Part shown: one piece after another, positions 32,565 through 44,450 of the stretch
How the letters are laid out: each line of letters begins with the position of its first letter
How positions within the stretch are numbered: position 1 is the first letter of the stretch
Assembly (NCBI GenBank): GCA_021229015.1
Contig: CM037777.1
Location: 20,396,110-20,460,109, forward strand
DNA length: 64,000 nucleotides
From: Solen grandis
Taxonomy: Eukaryota > Mollusca > Bivalvia > Adapedonta > Solenidae
Reading direction: 5' to 3'
Program-made: the position numbers and the translations under genes
Notes under the pieces: model-generated
Seen by the model: the letters and a program-made list of their open reading frames with translations, nothing else
Database searches by the model: none
What the model was told of the DNA's origin: nothing

Positions 32565-32783
32565 GACATAAACAAAGACACGATGATCGAAGACATCTCT
32601 GGAAAGAGGCTTCCAGCACTGACAGTATTCGCACACAGCATTTGCTATCTGGTCGATCACTTTAAGGAAAACTTACGTGTTAGAGGAAATTACATTAAAG
32701 ACAAAGATATCCAGTATGTGGTAACAGTGCCTGCCATATGGAGCGACAAAGCTAAGCAGTTTATGAGAAAATCTTGCACAAAG
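32565..32783 (+). CDS. HSPA12-like Hsp70-family protein, exon 2 (probably gene 2)
   Basis: Between CTTGCAG and GTTTGT lies a 219 bp exon, the same length and phase (0/0) as exon 2 of the gene at 2854. It encodes DTMIEDISGKRLPALTVFAH, then YVVTVPAIWSDKAKQFMRKS, part of the Hsp70 ATPase domain. Exon 1 at 14,363 on the same strand lacks its own exon 2, so the two probably form one gene with a 17.9 kb intron. Exons 3 and 4 are not found; a 100 N gap begins 57 bp later and the following sequence is repetitive, so they may be lost in the gap or a misjoin. Confidence 0.85.
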
Positions 32784-32840
32784 GTTTGTACCGTAACGTG
32801 CGAGGCCGAGCGGTCTATATAACAATAAATATGAAACCAA

Positions 32841-32940
32841 NNNNNNNNNNNNNNNNNNNNNNNNNNNNNNNNNNNNNNNNNNNNNNNNNNNNNNNNNNNN
32901 NNNNNNNNNNNNNNNNNNNNNNNNNNNNNNNNNNNNNNNN
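32841..32940. other. Assembly gap of exactly 100 N
   Basis: A gap of round size, which conventionally marks unknown length. Sequence style changes across it, so the join is uncertain. Confidence 0.98.
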
Positions 32941-33067
32941 CATAAAATCTTGGACAAGTTCAAAATTGGGTCATGTGGGGTCAAAAAGTAGGTCAATATG
33001 AAAAATCCAACATATGTTGCTCATTTATAATCAGGTGAGCGATTCAGGGCCATCATGGCCCTCTTGT
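32941..33067 (+). mobile_element. 3' end of a Helitron-like element, family A
   Basis: Begins inside a word shared (inverted) with the 147 bp repeats at 35,195-35,645 and ends with GGTGAGCGATTCAGGGCC, a hairpin AGGGCCATCATGGCCCT (33,046-33,062) and CTTG. The same ending closes copies at 34,322 and 36,504. The 5' part is cut by the assembly gap. Confidence 0.6.
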
Positions 33068-33724
33068 ATGAAGATGTACATGAAGGCTGGATTTTGTGCC
33101 CATATGCAACTTTCAAGAGTTATGGCCCCTTCTTAACTTTTCCTATATGAAGTTTTAAAAGCAGAACCTTGTGAATGCAACTCCTACACTACTGGAGAAA
33201 TTTGGTTTAAACTTACCCTTATATGTAGATGTACATGAAGGCTGGATTTTGCGCTCTCTGATTTGAAACTTCCAAATGTAAATGTAGATACAGTTATTCC
33301 TCATATAAAGACCACCTCACTATTAAGACCACTATTTTCAGATCCCCTTTTCCATATTTCCTGTTTATTGAAACTTGGTTATCAGACCACCTCATTATTA
33401 AGACCAGTTGACAGCAGTCCGAAGGGTGGTATTAGTTTGTTGAGATTTAACTGTATATCAACAAACAATTTCTGAGTCAAACATCATCCTGGTGGGCATG
33501 TGTGCGGGCAATATCAACTTTTGTTAGGAAAGAGAAATCTCCTCCATGTTTGCAATAGTTAGGCTGCATCAAGAGGAAGGTTTGGATTGTTTTCTGGAAA
33601 GGTGAGGTCAAGGTCATGGTGGCTAAAAATAGAAAAAAAAATACATCACTTCTTTAGTTTCTGCATAATTTGTTAGGAAGGATATTTGTCTATTTTTCTC
33701 CTAGAGCACTCCATTGTTATTTTT
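33068..33724. repeat. Repeat-derived non-coding stretch
   Basis: Contains two copies of GATGTACATGAAGGCTGGATTTTG (in part) about 150 bp apart (near 33,072 and 33,228) and a short direct repeat around AGACCACCTCA. No gene. Confidence 0.5.
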
Positions 33725-34322
33725 AACTCACCAAATCAAAATGTGCTCAAGGTAAGCTTTTAGGATCATCAACAATTTGCTTTAAAAGACATCTCCTCTG
33801 AATCATGGCCCTGGGGTCAAAATTGGCCCCTTCCTAGGGGTCACTTGATTTTAAATAGACTTAAATAGGAAAACTAGAAAAATCTTCTTGTCAGGAACCA
33901 AAAGGCCTGGAGTTTAGATATTTGGTATAAAATATGGCCTAGTGGACATCTACCTCTACCAACTTTGTTCACATCATGGCTCTAGGGTAAGAATAGGCCC
34001 AGCCCCAGGGGTTACTTTATTTTACATTAGAAAAATCTTCTTGTCAGAAACCACAAGGCATGGAGATTACATATTTTGTGTGTAATATGGCCTTATAGAC
34101 CTCTACCAAGATTGTTCAAATCATGGCCCTGGGATCAAAATTGGCTCCACCCCAGGGGTCAATTTATAGACTTAAATAGGAAATTAAATTAAATGTGGAA
34201 TTACGATTATTTTGCTGCACTTCTGTAATACTATGCATTTTGTATTCAGTATGACTGTAACAGAAGGCAATGAAGGCAATATTTCTCAGGTGAGCGATTC
34301 AGGGCCATCTTGGCCCTTTTGT
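33725..34322 (+). mobile_element. Helitron-like element, family A, with internal tandem units
   Basis: 5' end AACTCACC...GTGCTCAAGGTAAGC; 3' end GGTGAGCGATTCAGGGCC hairpin (34,301-34,317) then TTTTG. Between them, about 2.5 tandem units of roughly 160 bp (words AAATCTTCTTGTCAG, CAAATCATGGCCCTGGG, CCCCAGGGGT). No coding capacity. Confidence 0.6.
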
Positions 34323-34932
34323 TCACTTTTTTCACTTTAGGGCAGGTAAGTGTTTGGGGGAAAAATTGTGTTCTAAAACATCAACAAGAGCACTAGATAA
34401 TTATTGCAAAATTTTCCTGTTCTACAATTTTATCAACTCAAAGGGCATTACTCTGAAGTGTCTGAGACATTCTGGCTGGTTATTGAACTTAGCCAAGATA
34501 TTGTGGCAGTACCTATTGTGACCAATTTTGTAAATATGGGGTTATGTTTGTTAGTGTTGGAGAGCAGACACTGTTGATTTTGTCATTTTTATTAATTTAA
34601 AGGGCCATAACTCTGGGCTGTCTAAGACATTCTTGCTGGTAATTGAACTTGGCTGAGGTATTTTTGCCATGTCCTTACACATTGTGACCAAGTTAAGTAA
34701 GGATCGGTTCACACTTATCAGTGGACATTGTTTTGTTCTTAGAATAAGGTCAAATGTTGAACACAATAAAGTTTGTAATTGAGTTTGGGTTTGTACATTT
34801 AAGGTCAAATATACATGCTTGAAATCAGTTTCAGTATCATTGCTATTCTAAAGCTTAGGCAAATAACAACAGTTTTTACTGTTGCTCAAAAATCTTTATA
34901 TAAATTGTCCATGTTTCTTTGTGATTTTTCAG

Positions 34933-35023
34933 GTCAGATAGACAGATAAAGAAGATGAGCGGGAAGAAAAGAGGGAGGGAAAATGGGAGTGACAAAACTT
35001 CACTTGCTGCTCTTGGAGAATCA
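34933..35023 (+). CDS. Possible first coding exon of an unidentified gene
   Basis: Good acceptor (TGTGATTTTTCAG) and donor (TCA before GTAAGT) bracket a short exon with a 5' leader and ATG at 34,955 opening 23 codons (MSGKKRGRENGSDKTSLAAL plus three residues) in phase 0. Composition is unlike the surrounding repeats. No downstream exon is recognised in the low-quality sequence that follows, and I cannot name the gene. Confidence 0.45.
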
Positions 35024-35194
35024 GTAAGTCTTGTCAGCTACTTGTCCAGAAAAAAAGATAATTTATTCAGACATCTGATTGCTCCATGGTTGAGCGAGTA
35101 CATTCACTGACTTAACACTTGTAGTCCTTCACAGGTGTGGGCAGATCCAGGCAGAGCCACTCCAAACAGGCTGCTGGTAGATCACACTCAGTGC

Positions 35195-35745
35195 TCTAGA
35201 GTGTTAACAAGGTTTTTCAAAGACTTGACCTCATGACCTACTTTTTGACCGCACATCACCCAAATTCGAACTTGTCCAAGATTTTATGGAAACAAACATT
35301 CTGACCAAGTTTCATAAAGATTGGGCCAAAAATGTGGCCTCTAGAATGTTAACAAGGTTTTTCTAAGATTTGACCTCATGACCTACTTTTTGACCCTACA
35401 TGACCCAAATTCAAACTTGTCCAAGATTTTATGAAGAGAAACATTCTGACCAAGTTTCATGAAGATTGGGCCAAAAGTGTGGCCTCTTGAGTGTTAACAA
35501 GGTTTTACTAAGATTTGACCTTGTGACCTACTTTTTGACCCCACATGACCCAATTTCGAACTTGTCCAAGATTTTATGGAGACAAACATTCTGACCAAGT
35601 TTCATGAAGATTGGTAAAAAAATATGGCCTCTAGTGTGTTAACAAGCCAAAATGTTGATGACGAACGACGCACGTTGCACGACGAACGCGGGACGATGGG
35701 CGATCACAAAAGCTCACCTTGAGCACGTTGTGCTCAGGTGAGCTA
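35195..35745 (-). mobile_element. Helitron-like family A element with 147 bp tandem units, reverse orientation
   Basis: Three tandem units of about 147 bp (words GACCTACTTTTTGACC, CAAACTTGTCCAAGATTTTATG, GACCAAGTTTCATGAAGATTGG). The 5' end on the minus strand is TTAGCTCACCTGAGCAC with hairpin GAGCACAACGTGCTC. A GACGAACGACGCACG-type G/C-rich block lies between. The 3' end is not present. Confidence 0.65.
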
Positions 35746-35973
35746 AAAAGGAGGATTTAGGGGTCTAAAGCTCACCATTTTAAGCTTTCCCTCTCTCAAG
35801 GAATAAACTTTCTCCATCTCGGTATAATCTATATTCCATGTATTTCATCAATAAAATAATTTACATGTGTTGAATAGGATTGGTGAGAAAGTGCGTAACA
35901 ATGGTTGTTTCAGATTGTTCTTAGTGAATGATTTAGAATGGTTTTATATAGGCAGAGCAGAACACCATTTTAT

Positions 35974-36504
35974 TAGCTCACCTGAGCATTTATTATTGTG
36001 CTCAGGATGAGCCCATTAGGATCGATGAATGTCCGCGTCTGTACATCGTCCACAATTAATGTGTTTTCACTCTAGCATTTCATTTGCGTAAGCAATCATC
36101 TTCAAAACTTTATGACAATGTTTATTACCATAATATCTGGGCAAAGTTTGATTATGGCTGATATCAGCCTATTAGGTCAGGAGTTATGCCCCTTTTAATA
36201 TTAAAAGTGCCAGACTTCACTTTGTTTGCACTCCTGCATCTTCATTTCTTAAGCAGTCATTTTCAAAATTTCTGATAATGTTAATAGCAATCATTTTGAA
36301 GTTTCACTGACAATGTTTAAAACCATAATCTCTCAGTAAAGTTTGACTTCAAATTTTAACCACCAGACACTGTCTAGTTTGTTGAATTAAATTGGTCTGA
36401 TGGATTATGTATTCAGTGCAACTATGCTATAATTTAATAACTTGTACAGGCGATGAGGCAGTTTTTCTCCGGTTAGCGTCTTTAGGGCCATCTTGGCCCT
36501 CTTG
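35974..36504 (+). mobile_element. Helitron-like family A element, complete short copy
   Basis: Starts TAGCTCACCTGAGC and ends at hairpin AGGGCCATCTTGGCCCT plus CTTG (36,501-36,504), 531 bp. It has both ends of the family with no internal coding region. No target duplication is seen, as expected for rolling-circle elements. Confidence 0.65.
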
Positions 36505-37210
36505 TTACAGGTAAGGTTTAGGCATTCAGCTTATCTGCATAAACATCAGCATATTAATGGCATGCCAGTACAAAATAAGCATGATAGTATCAAATGAAGA
36601 TATATCGACATCCCTACTTTAGAATAAATGTTGCAGAGTTATAGAAGGTCTGTCTCAACATTATGATCTTATGCTTCATATAAATCATTTTGTATAAACT
36701 TTACATATGAATGCACATAGATCATTCATGTTCAGTTTATTTATTTCTTTGATCATTATACATTGCACTCAACTAAAATTGCTCCTTGGTATTGATTAAC
36801 ATTAAAGTATTTTACGAGAGTCAATTTTAATGAAATATACCACAACATTCATACATTGCAATATCTGGGGAAAGTTTATTCAACAAACAAATTCCGCAAC
36901 AGCAAATAGCAAAGGTCTTGTCCATGAGGCGTAAATGTATGATTGCATTGTTGCTAATGGTAGCTACACTCGTCATTGACTTGTGAACATTCTTATCAAG
37001 CTATCACACTTTCAGATGTGATATCTATGCCTATCAGTTTTGAGATTTCCCCATGAAATAAACTGAAATAATAAGCAATGTATGAATGTTCTTTTTTTGT
37101 CAAATTTTATTTAAATTACAAATGTGACAAAAAATATCAGCCAATATGAGTATTGATATAAGACAGTGAGACATTGTAAACACAAAAATGAAACTTCTTG
37201 GTGGACAGTT
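36505..37210. other. Gene-free stretch
   Basis: AT-rich non-coding sequence without recognisable repeats; the last stretch before sequence quality drops. Confidence 0.45.
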
Positions 37211-37214
37211 TGCA

Positions 37215-37890
37215 TTTTTATCTCACTATTGTGCTAATGGTGAGCTATATGATCGCTTTTTGTCCGTCATCCGTGCGTCCGGGTCACATAGTCCTTTAAA
37301 CAACATTTCCTCCTAAACCGCTAAAAGGATTTTAACCAACTTCACTTCATGGTTTATCATCCCTATGATGCCCTTTTTCAAGTTAAATTATTTTATATGT
37401 TGAAAAAGTGGGTTTCACGGGAAAGCTAAAAATAGTTTAAAAATGAAATTTTGAAAACTGCAGGCCCGGGGCCTTAGTATTTGGTGTGGCTTTGGTTAGT
37501 GGATCTCTACAAAGTCGTTAAAAATTAAGGGCCCCTGGGGTAAAAATTGGGGCCCATCCAGGGTCATTGAATTACATAGTTTTATAGGAAAAAAACTAGA
37601 AAAATCTTCTAGAAACCACTGTAGGCCTGGGGTAAGATATTTCGTGTGTGCATTCCTTATGAACATCTACCAGGTTTGTTCAAGGGCAAATGGCCCCCCC
37701 TTAGGGGCATTTTGATTTTAAATAGCCCTTTCATAGGAAAGTTTTTAAATGATATCCTTGTCAAGAAACCACAAGTTTCATGGGTTTAGATATTTGGTAT
37801 GTAAAAAGGCCCTTTGTGGACCTGAACCAATTTTTCAAAATCAGGGCCCCTTGGTCAAAATTTCCGCTTACCCAAGCTTTAGTGAAGGTG
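37215..37890 (+). mobile_element. Family A element, 5' part, split by the DIRS-like insertion
   Basis: 5' end TCACTATTGTGCTAATGGTGAGC with GTCCGTCATCCGTGCGTCC, then about 160 bp units (ATATTTGGTATGTAAAAAGGCCC, GTTCAAGGGCAAATGGCCCCC). The matching 3' end (CACTTGAGCATTTTAGGGC hairpin and CTCTTG) lies at about 45,450-45,495, beyond the DIRS-like element. Confidence 0.5.
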
Positions 37891-38379
37891 ATGGAGTAAG
37901 CCTGGGGGCTAAGCATGTATATTAGCTTTTTTTCGGAACATGTTCTATACATCACATTTTAAAAATTTAAAAAAAAGTGTGCCAGTGACGTCAACACCAG
38001 AAGCGCACATGAATAGTCTATTAAAAGGCAAAATTTTGTTTGTTCGACAACAGGAAGGAAACAATTTTGAAAATTCCCCTCAACACCGGGTTTACAAGAA
38101 AAAACTCCCAAACAAAGGGTGGGCACTTACATGCCTCAGGCCTATCCAATAATGCCCTAATCCTTAACTAAAGCTGGATGAGGGGACATTTTTTTCCCAT
38201 AAGCCTTGGCTTTCACATGTATATGTAGCCCCTTTTAAAAAAGAAAAAAAACTAATTATGCACCATTTTATAAAAAATTAAAACCCAAATTTCAATAGTT
38301 TTTCTAAACTTTAATATCAATTGAACAAAATAAGCATTGGGAAAAAGGGACGTATTTCTAGAACTAAAAGTATGACGAA

Positions 38380-39600
38380 AAAAAGACTTCTTTAAGTTTC
38401 CCTGTCTGATGCCCTTCAGTAGTAGACAATATATTGTCCAAAGAACAACCTTTTCTATGGGCTGCTGATGCAGAAGCTCGTGAAGGAGTGGCTTTTGTTA
38501 ATTTTTTAGTATCAATCCAGACAAATTTGAACATTTCAATCTTGGCAAAGTCTTGAAGTGAACTTTAAAAGTTACATAGGAAATAGCTTATTTCTGGGGA
38601 AGTTACACTTCTCAGTTTCTTAATAAAAATTTAATTTTAAAGTATGAAAGGCATACAACTTTTCTTCCTGAAAATGTTCAACCTTCATGGGAAAACAATG
38701 ACCCATATGAGGGGTTTTTAAATTTAATTTGATCTTGGAAAGGAAAAAAAACACGGGAATTTTTCTTCAGCATATGTCAAGACATAACCCAACAAATACC
38801 TGCCTCTAGGAGACAAGTAAGCAATCAATGCGTACCTTAAACAAAACTTTGACAGTGATCTAGTGGATGAAACAAAGGGAAAAAATATTAAAAACACAAG
38901 GCTGTCCCAGGAAATCTAAATCTTAAAAAAGGTGTAATCGAAAAAAAAGTCTTTCATGAAACAAAAAAAGAGTGCAGTCCTTGCACCGGGTTTATGCCAA
39001 AAATTGCAAAGCATCAATAACATGGATTTATGTGAACTGCTACAGAATAGATTACCAGTTTTTTTTTCTAAGTATTAAGAAATGATAAAATACATTTCAG
39101 ATGATTTTAAGGGAAACTGTACCCTTACAGAGTTCCCAAAAACACCTTTCCTCCATGCGTAGTTGTATTGTTTCCTTGTTTTTTCCCCCCCCGGCTTCAA
39201 AGGGGTTTTTTTTTTGATTTGAACAAACCTTTGAGTCCTTTACTTCGAGGCTTGTCCCAATACAACAACTGCAATCTGGTCAGCTTGCTGTCAAAGGATG
39301 AACACTTCCCCTTTTAGGAAAACCTGAGAATGACCTGATGTCTTGGTAGTCTAAATGGAAAGGAAAAGAAAAACATATTCTCCCAATACAGGAACCAAGA
39401 CTGTGAATTCAACATGGAAACACTAGTGAGTTTTTGTCCAAACCCTGTTTTGAACACTTTTCAAAAATACCAAAATAAAAACAAAGGGGGAAATTATAAG
39501 GCTGAAAAATACTCCAATCTACACAAAGCATTACAAAACAAGGCCTCTTTCTCAAAATACCATGACACATAGCAAAGAGTTTAATACGGCTGAAATTTGT
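38380..39600 (-). pseudogene. DIRS-like tyrosine recombinase remnant
   Basis: Minus-strand 38,483-38,421 reads SRASASAAHRKGCSLDNILS, the conserved block following the H-x-x-R arginine of tyrosine recombinases in DIRS elements (family pattern HSTRAASTSAA...G..L..IL). A CAC TCC word lies just upstream, one base out of frame. The enzyme integrates circular DNA without target duplication. Upstream parts are too corrupted to trace. Confidence 0.6.
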
Positions 39601-39639
39601 CTACTTTAAAATGCTAAATATATCTGGTTTTAGCATCAA

Positions 39640-40300
39640 ATATGTATTTTCGGAAACATTTCTGAAAAAAAAAGTCTGAGAATTTGCTTCACCTGGTATA
39701 TAAATGACAGAAAGATAAATTTTCTCTTTGTTACATCATTCCCAGATATCCTTAGCTATTTTACGATTAAACCCCAGAACCATACCCCCATGTCTTTTAA
39801 ATTTTTGCTACAGCCCTAACATTGTCAGACTGAATCGGAATTAATGTGTTTTTCTGGGATTTTGAAGGGCCCGCATTTTTCTTGAAAAATCCAAGAGTCT
39901 AAAACATTTATTTTCTAAAAAAATCTTTCATCCGACACCTCCCATATGCAGCAAATTTAGATTCCAGATTTTTTTTACCCAGCTTTGAAAAATAGCATCA
40001 GTCTGTCAAACATTGGGCTATGTCCTTGGGCCTAATTCTTTTTCCATTTTTCGCTTACATTTTTTAACCACCAATTACTCACTTTACTACTACTTGTGGC
40101 ACCACCTCCCTTTCAAAATCCCAATTCTCTTTTAAATGGCTAATTTATTTTTTTTCAAGGCACCTGTAAAGTAGTGGTGCCTCGAATGCAGAGAAGGCAT
40201 TTTTCCCCAGGCCCAAAAAAAGATGCAAGCTTTCTTTCTTCACTACACCCTTCAGGAGTTAAAAATCTCTGCAAAACTTTATCTTTTCAACTTTTTTTTG
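39640..40300 (-). pseudogene. DIRS-like RNase H domain remnant
   Basis: Minus-strand frames show in order KVEKIKFCRDF, CSEERKLASFFG, a TDAS-like region near 40,010, IQSDNVRAVAKI, and AKDIWE...CNKEKIYLSV followed by YIPGEANSQT. These match the DIRS RNase H/connection pattern (...RELASFIG..., SDN..AVAYI, IW.WC...I.LS..HIPG..N..AD). Frames change at homopolymers. Confidence 0.65.
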
Positions 40301-43009
40301 CTCGGGTATTCGAAGGGGTATGAGGTATTTTAGTTTTTCCTTGCGTCAGGTTGGCGTTGGGAGTTTAGGTTAAAGTTAAGCAAGTTACTATCAACCTTTA
40401 TTTTCAATAGTTTATGGTATGACTTGAAAAATTTAAATATGTTGGGGCATCGACAACCCAAAGGGAAATAACTCTTGACTAAATTTATATGAATTTGGCC
40501 CTTTTTAAAAAAAGAAATTTTGGTTAAAGTTTTGCATGCAATAAAAATTTGGTTCAAGTTTGGGGGGGAAGCTACTTTTGGGGGGGGGATCTAAATAACC
40601 TTTCGGGTAAAATGGAAAGTTTATGAATTGTTTAGGGGCATCGGGAAAACCAAAGTAATAACTCTTGATGGAATAATTAAATTTATGGCCCTTTTTTTAA
40701 TTAGAATTTTGGTTTTTAAAGGGTTTTTTGTTGCAAGATATTTCATGCTATTTTTCAGTACCCGGGCATGGGATTGATTTGAAACACCTTAATTTGTTTA
40801 GGGGTATCATACTTTATGGTAGTTTAACTCTTGATGAATATGTTAAAAAATTTCCCCTTTTTATTTAAAAAAAAAATTTTATTAAAGTTTGAGGGCAAGG
40901 TATTTCATGCAAATTTATCTCAGATCAGGCATGGGATTGATTTGAAACCCCTTTTTAATATGTTTGGGGTATCATATTTTCATGGTAGGTAACTTTGATA
41001 CGTATGTTACAAATTATGGCTCTTTTTAACTTAAAAATTTTGGTTAAGTTTTGATGCAAGTTACTTTCATGCTAATATCTCGTATCGGCATGCAATTGAT
41101 TTTAAACCCTTTTTAATATTTTAGGAGTTTTTAATCTAGGAAAGGGTAACTTTGATGGATATTTACAAGTTAGGGCCCCCTTTTAAACTTAAAAATTTTT
41201 GGTTAAAAAATTTGCATGCAAGGTTTTTTCAGGGTTTTAATATTTTTGAGTCCAGGCATGGGTTTGATTTGAAATTCTTTAATATGTTTAGGGGTATCAT
41301 ATTTATAAAGGAAGATAACATTTGGGATGGAATATTTTAAAAAATTTTTGACCCCTTTTTAATTTAAAATTTTTGGGTTTTTTTTAAAATTTTGGGCATT
41401 CAAGCTACTATCCAGCATTTTATCTCAGAAATTGTTTGTGGAATTCAGAAAGTTAGGAGTGTCAAGGGGCATCAGAAAACAAAGGAGGATAACTTGGGAC
41501 TGAATTTATACAATTATGGCTTTTTCTAACTTGGATTTTGGGTTTTAATTTTTTGGCATGCACAGTGTTATTGTGTTAGTCTCAGAAAACTAGGCATGGG
41601 TTTGTTTTTAGACATCATAAAAATTTTAAGGGGAAAAGTCTATAAAGGTTTATACATTTTAAGCTCGCTTTTCATAGAATATGAGAGCTATTGTGTCACC
41701 TGGCGTTTGGGGTCGCGTTGGCATTGCAGCTTTTGGTTAAGTTTTGGTTTCAAGCTACTATCTGTTATCTTTAAAAAACATTTATGTTTTTTGACTTGAA
41801 GTTTATGAATATGTTTAGGGATCATACAAACCCAAAGGGAAAATAACTTTGATGCAAATTTTTACAAATTATGGCCCTTTTTAATTAGAAATTTTGGTTT
41901 TTAAAAATTTTTTTTTTCAAGATACTCTCATGCTTATATCTCAGTATAGCAGCGATGGGTTTTAAACATCTTATATGTAAGGGGTATCTACTTTATGGTA
42001 GATAATTTGAAAGGATATGTTACAAGTTATGGCCCTTTTTTTAAATTAGAAATTTGGGTTTAAAGTTTTTTATGAAAGGTATTTTTATTTCTATTTTCAG
42101 TATAGGGGATGGGATTGATTTGAAACATCTTTAATTGTTTGGGGTATCATACTTCATGGTAGATACTTTTTTATAGAATAATTACAAGTTTATGGCCCTT
42201 TTTTAACTTAGAATTTTGGTAAAAGTTTTTTTATGCAAGGTACTTTCAGTAATTTTCTCAGTATCCAGGTATGGGTTGATTTTAAACATTTTAAATTTTT
42301 TAGGGGTATCTACTATCAGGTAGATAACTTTTTATGGATATTTACAAGTTAGGCCCCCCCCTTTTAAAATTGAAAAATTTTGGTTAAGTTTGCATGCAAG
42401 GTTTTTTTCTGCTTATATCTCAGAGGGCAGGCATGGAATTGATTTGAAACATCTTTAAAATGTTTTGGGTATCATACTATAAAGGAAGATCCCCCTTGAT
42501 GGAAAAAAATTAAAAATTATGACCTTTTTTTTAAATTAGAATTATGGTTAAAATTTTGCATTAAGTACTATCCAGCTTATATTCAGAAATTGCTTGTGGA
42601 TTGACTAGAGGGTTTAAGGGTGTCTTCAAGGGCATAGAAAAAGGAGGATAACTTTTTGGGTGATGCAATTATTTGGGCCCCTTTTTTAACTGGGGTTTTT
42701 GGTTTAAGTTTTGCATGCACAGTGTTATTGTGTTATGTCTCAGTAAATAGGCTGGGTTTGTTTTTAGACATCATAATTATATAAAGGGTATCGCTATCAA
42801 GATATAGCTTTTTTTTACTATTACTATGAAGGGCAGAATTCAAATAGATTTCTTTGATTTAAACAAGCATTTTAAATAGTCGAGGTTTGCGGTCCTCGAC
42901 GCTCTTGTTGACTTTTAAATATGTACAGGGTTTGGGGAAGGGGGCAAGATTAAAATAGATTTCATTTGTTTCACCAACCAAGCATTTGATTAGTTGAGGG
43001 GTGCTGTCC
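40300..43009 (+). mobile_element. Family E repeat element with tandem units, inserted in the DIRS-like ORF
   Basis: Starts CTCGGGTATTCGAAGGGG next to an A8 run of the RNase H coding sequence and ends near CTGTCCTCTGACAG beside the A-run of the reverse transcriptase coding sequence. The interior is about 13 units of 170-185 bp (words TTATGGCCCTTTTT, GGTTAAAGTTTTGCATGCAAG, TCTCAGTATCAGGCATGGGATTGATTTGAAAC in pieces, GGGGTATCATACTT). A complete-looking 3' end (GTCCTCGACGCTCTTG) at 42,892-42,907 is followed by a second, partial 3' end. No coding potential. Compare inverted copy 45,843-47,095. Confidence 0.65.
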
Positions 43010-43019
43010 TCTGACAGGT

Positions 43020-43840
43020 TTTTGTCTTCTGTTAAAAAGACCTGAAAAAAAAAAGAATCTATGACCAATCCAAAAAAAAAAAATTCTTGGCAGGGATAAG
43101 AAACGTTTTCCCCTTATTTTTATGGTAAAACCCCAAGACCCCCAAAGTACTAATTTTGTAGAGGTATTATATCACAAATATCTTGTCCTGTTTTCATACA
43201 AAGCGAATCATCTATGTAATAAAAACACTGTTACATTGTTGTAAAAACCCACGTTAAATAGGTTTAAAGACCTTGTTAACAAAAAATGGAGCTCTTTTCA
43301 AACCATATGGTAGGCATACAATGATAATTGCCTTTCAAAGCAAATTTTAAAAATATTTCTGAAATTTGTCATTAATTGGAATGGAAAAGTAGACATCACA
43401 AAAATCAATGGAATTTATAAAATCCCCCCTTTTGTAAAAGGTCTAAAAAAAATTTTGAAAGTCTCTGTTTAAAGTGATCGTATTAAACAAATTTGTTCTT
43501 TTATTTAAAAATTGATAATTGGCTATTTTTTTCCAAAAGGTTTGGCAACAAAGAAAATTTGAAACAAAATCATAGGGTTTTTCTGAAATTGAGGGAATAA
43601 TAGCTTTTTTGGAAACTCTTTAACCTCATTCTCAACAATAAGCTCATGCTCTAAATTAAAATGGGATTTCATTAGGGACTTTCAACTGTTTATGGTAAAG
43701 AATCAAATCAGTGCAATACTGAGATGTTTCCATACCCAAGGATCTGAAGAAAATTTTTTCCCCATTGATCTGAAGAATATTTAAGTTTCCTTGCTTACCT
43801 TGCCACTCTATTCTTTTGGGGAAAGTCACAGTAGCCAAAG
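43020..43840 (-). pseudogene. DIRS-like reverse transcriptase remnant
   Basis: Minus-strand segments: VTFPKRIEWQGKQ near 43,820; IDFCDVYFSIPINDKFQKYF (motif A, about 43,400-43,340); LPYGLKRAPFFVNKVFKPI (motif B region, about 43,305-43,250, in another frame); FYYIDDSLCMKTGQDICD with the YIDD catalytic box at 43,204-43,218; and the downstream QEFFFFGLVIDS and FLTEDK. YIDDSL and LP-GL--AP--F are characteristic of DIRS reverse transcriptases. It ends where the family E element interrupts it. Confidence 0.75.
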
Positions 43841-43849
43841 TTTGTCTTC

Positions 43850-44450
43850 TTAGGAATCTGAAATTCCCTCAAGCCCCCTTGGGGACTTAGGAGGATATGG
43901 CTGAAACCTTGATTCGTTTCCATATGCTCTGTGAGGATTATAAACATAGGTCCTCTCGGGGGTCCCTACAAAATTTTCCTTATTCCTACCTATTGGAGCA
44001 CCAAACTGTCCTAGTCTTTCCCAAGGGGGCCCCCCAACAAGACATGACTTGATATCCTTGGAGAATCATCCCCAAAAGATGTTTTTTTAATTGGTGTAGT
44101 TCCCATAACAAAGGTGGTACTTTTTTCTTAAGCACAGCTTATAGATATCTACGTCTATAGACAGGTTATACTGCCCTGACATTAAAGAAAGTGCATCCAA
44201 AATAAGTCTTTTTGCCTCTCATTACAGATCTTTAAGGTTTAACTACCTCTGCAAGTTTTATCACTGGGGCCATACTTGCGGCCACAATGTTCGGGGATAT
44301 TACCAACTCCGTCGTTGAATGAGCCCTCTTATCCTAAAATTTTTCCCTACCTAAATTTTTTACAAAGGCAGGGATTGCATCTCACAGTTCTCTGGGGAAC
44401 CTTATTTTAGTTTATTAAGAGTCAATCTCACACTGAAAACGTCGTGCGTA
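43850..44450 (-). pseudogene. DIRS-like Gag region remnant
   Basis: Minus-strand words such as LILDALSLMSGQYNLSIDVD, DIYKLCLRKKYHL, LFGDDSPRISS and a glycine/proline/arginine-rich tail (YNPHRAYGNESRFQPYPPK). This matches the order of DIRS Gag, upstream of the reverse transcriptase. Weak, because indels break it into short frames. Confidence 0.45.
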
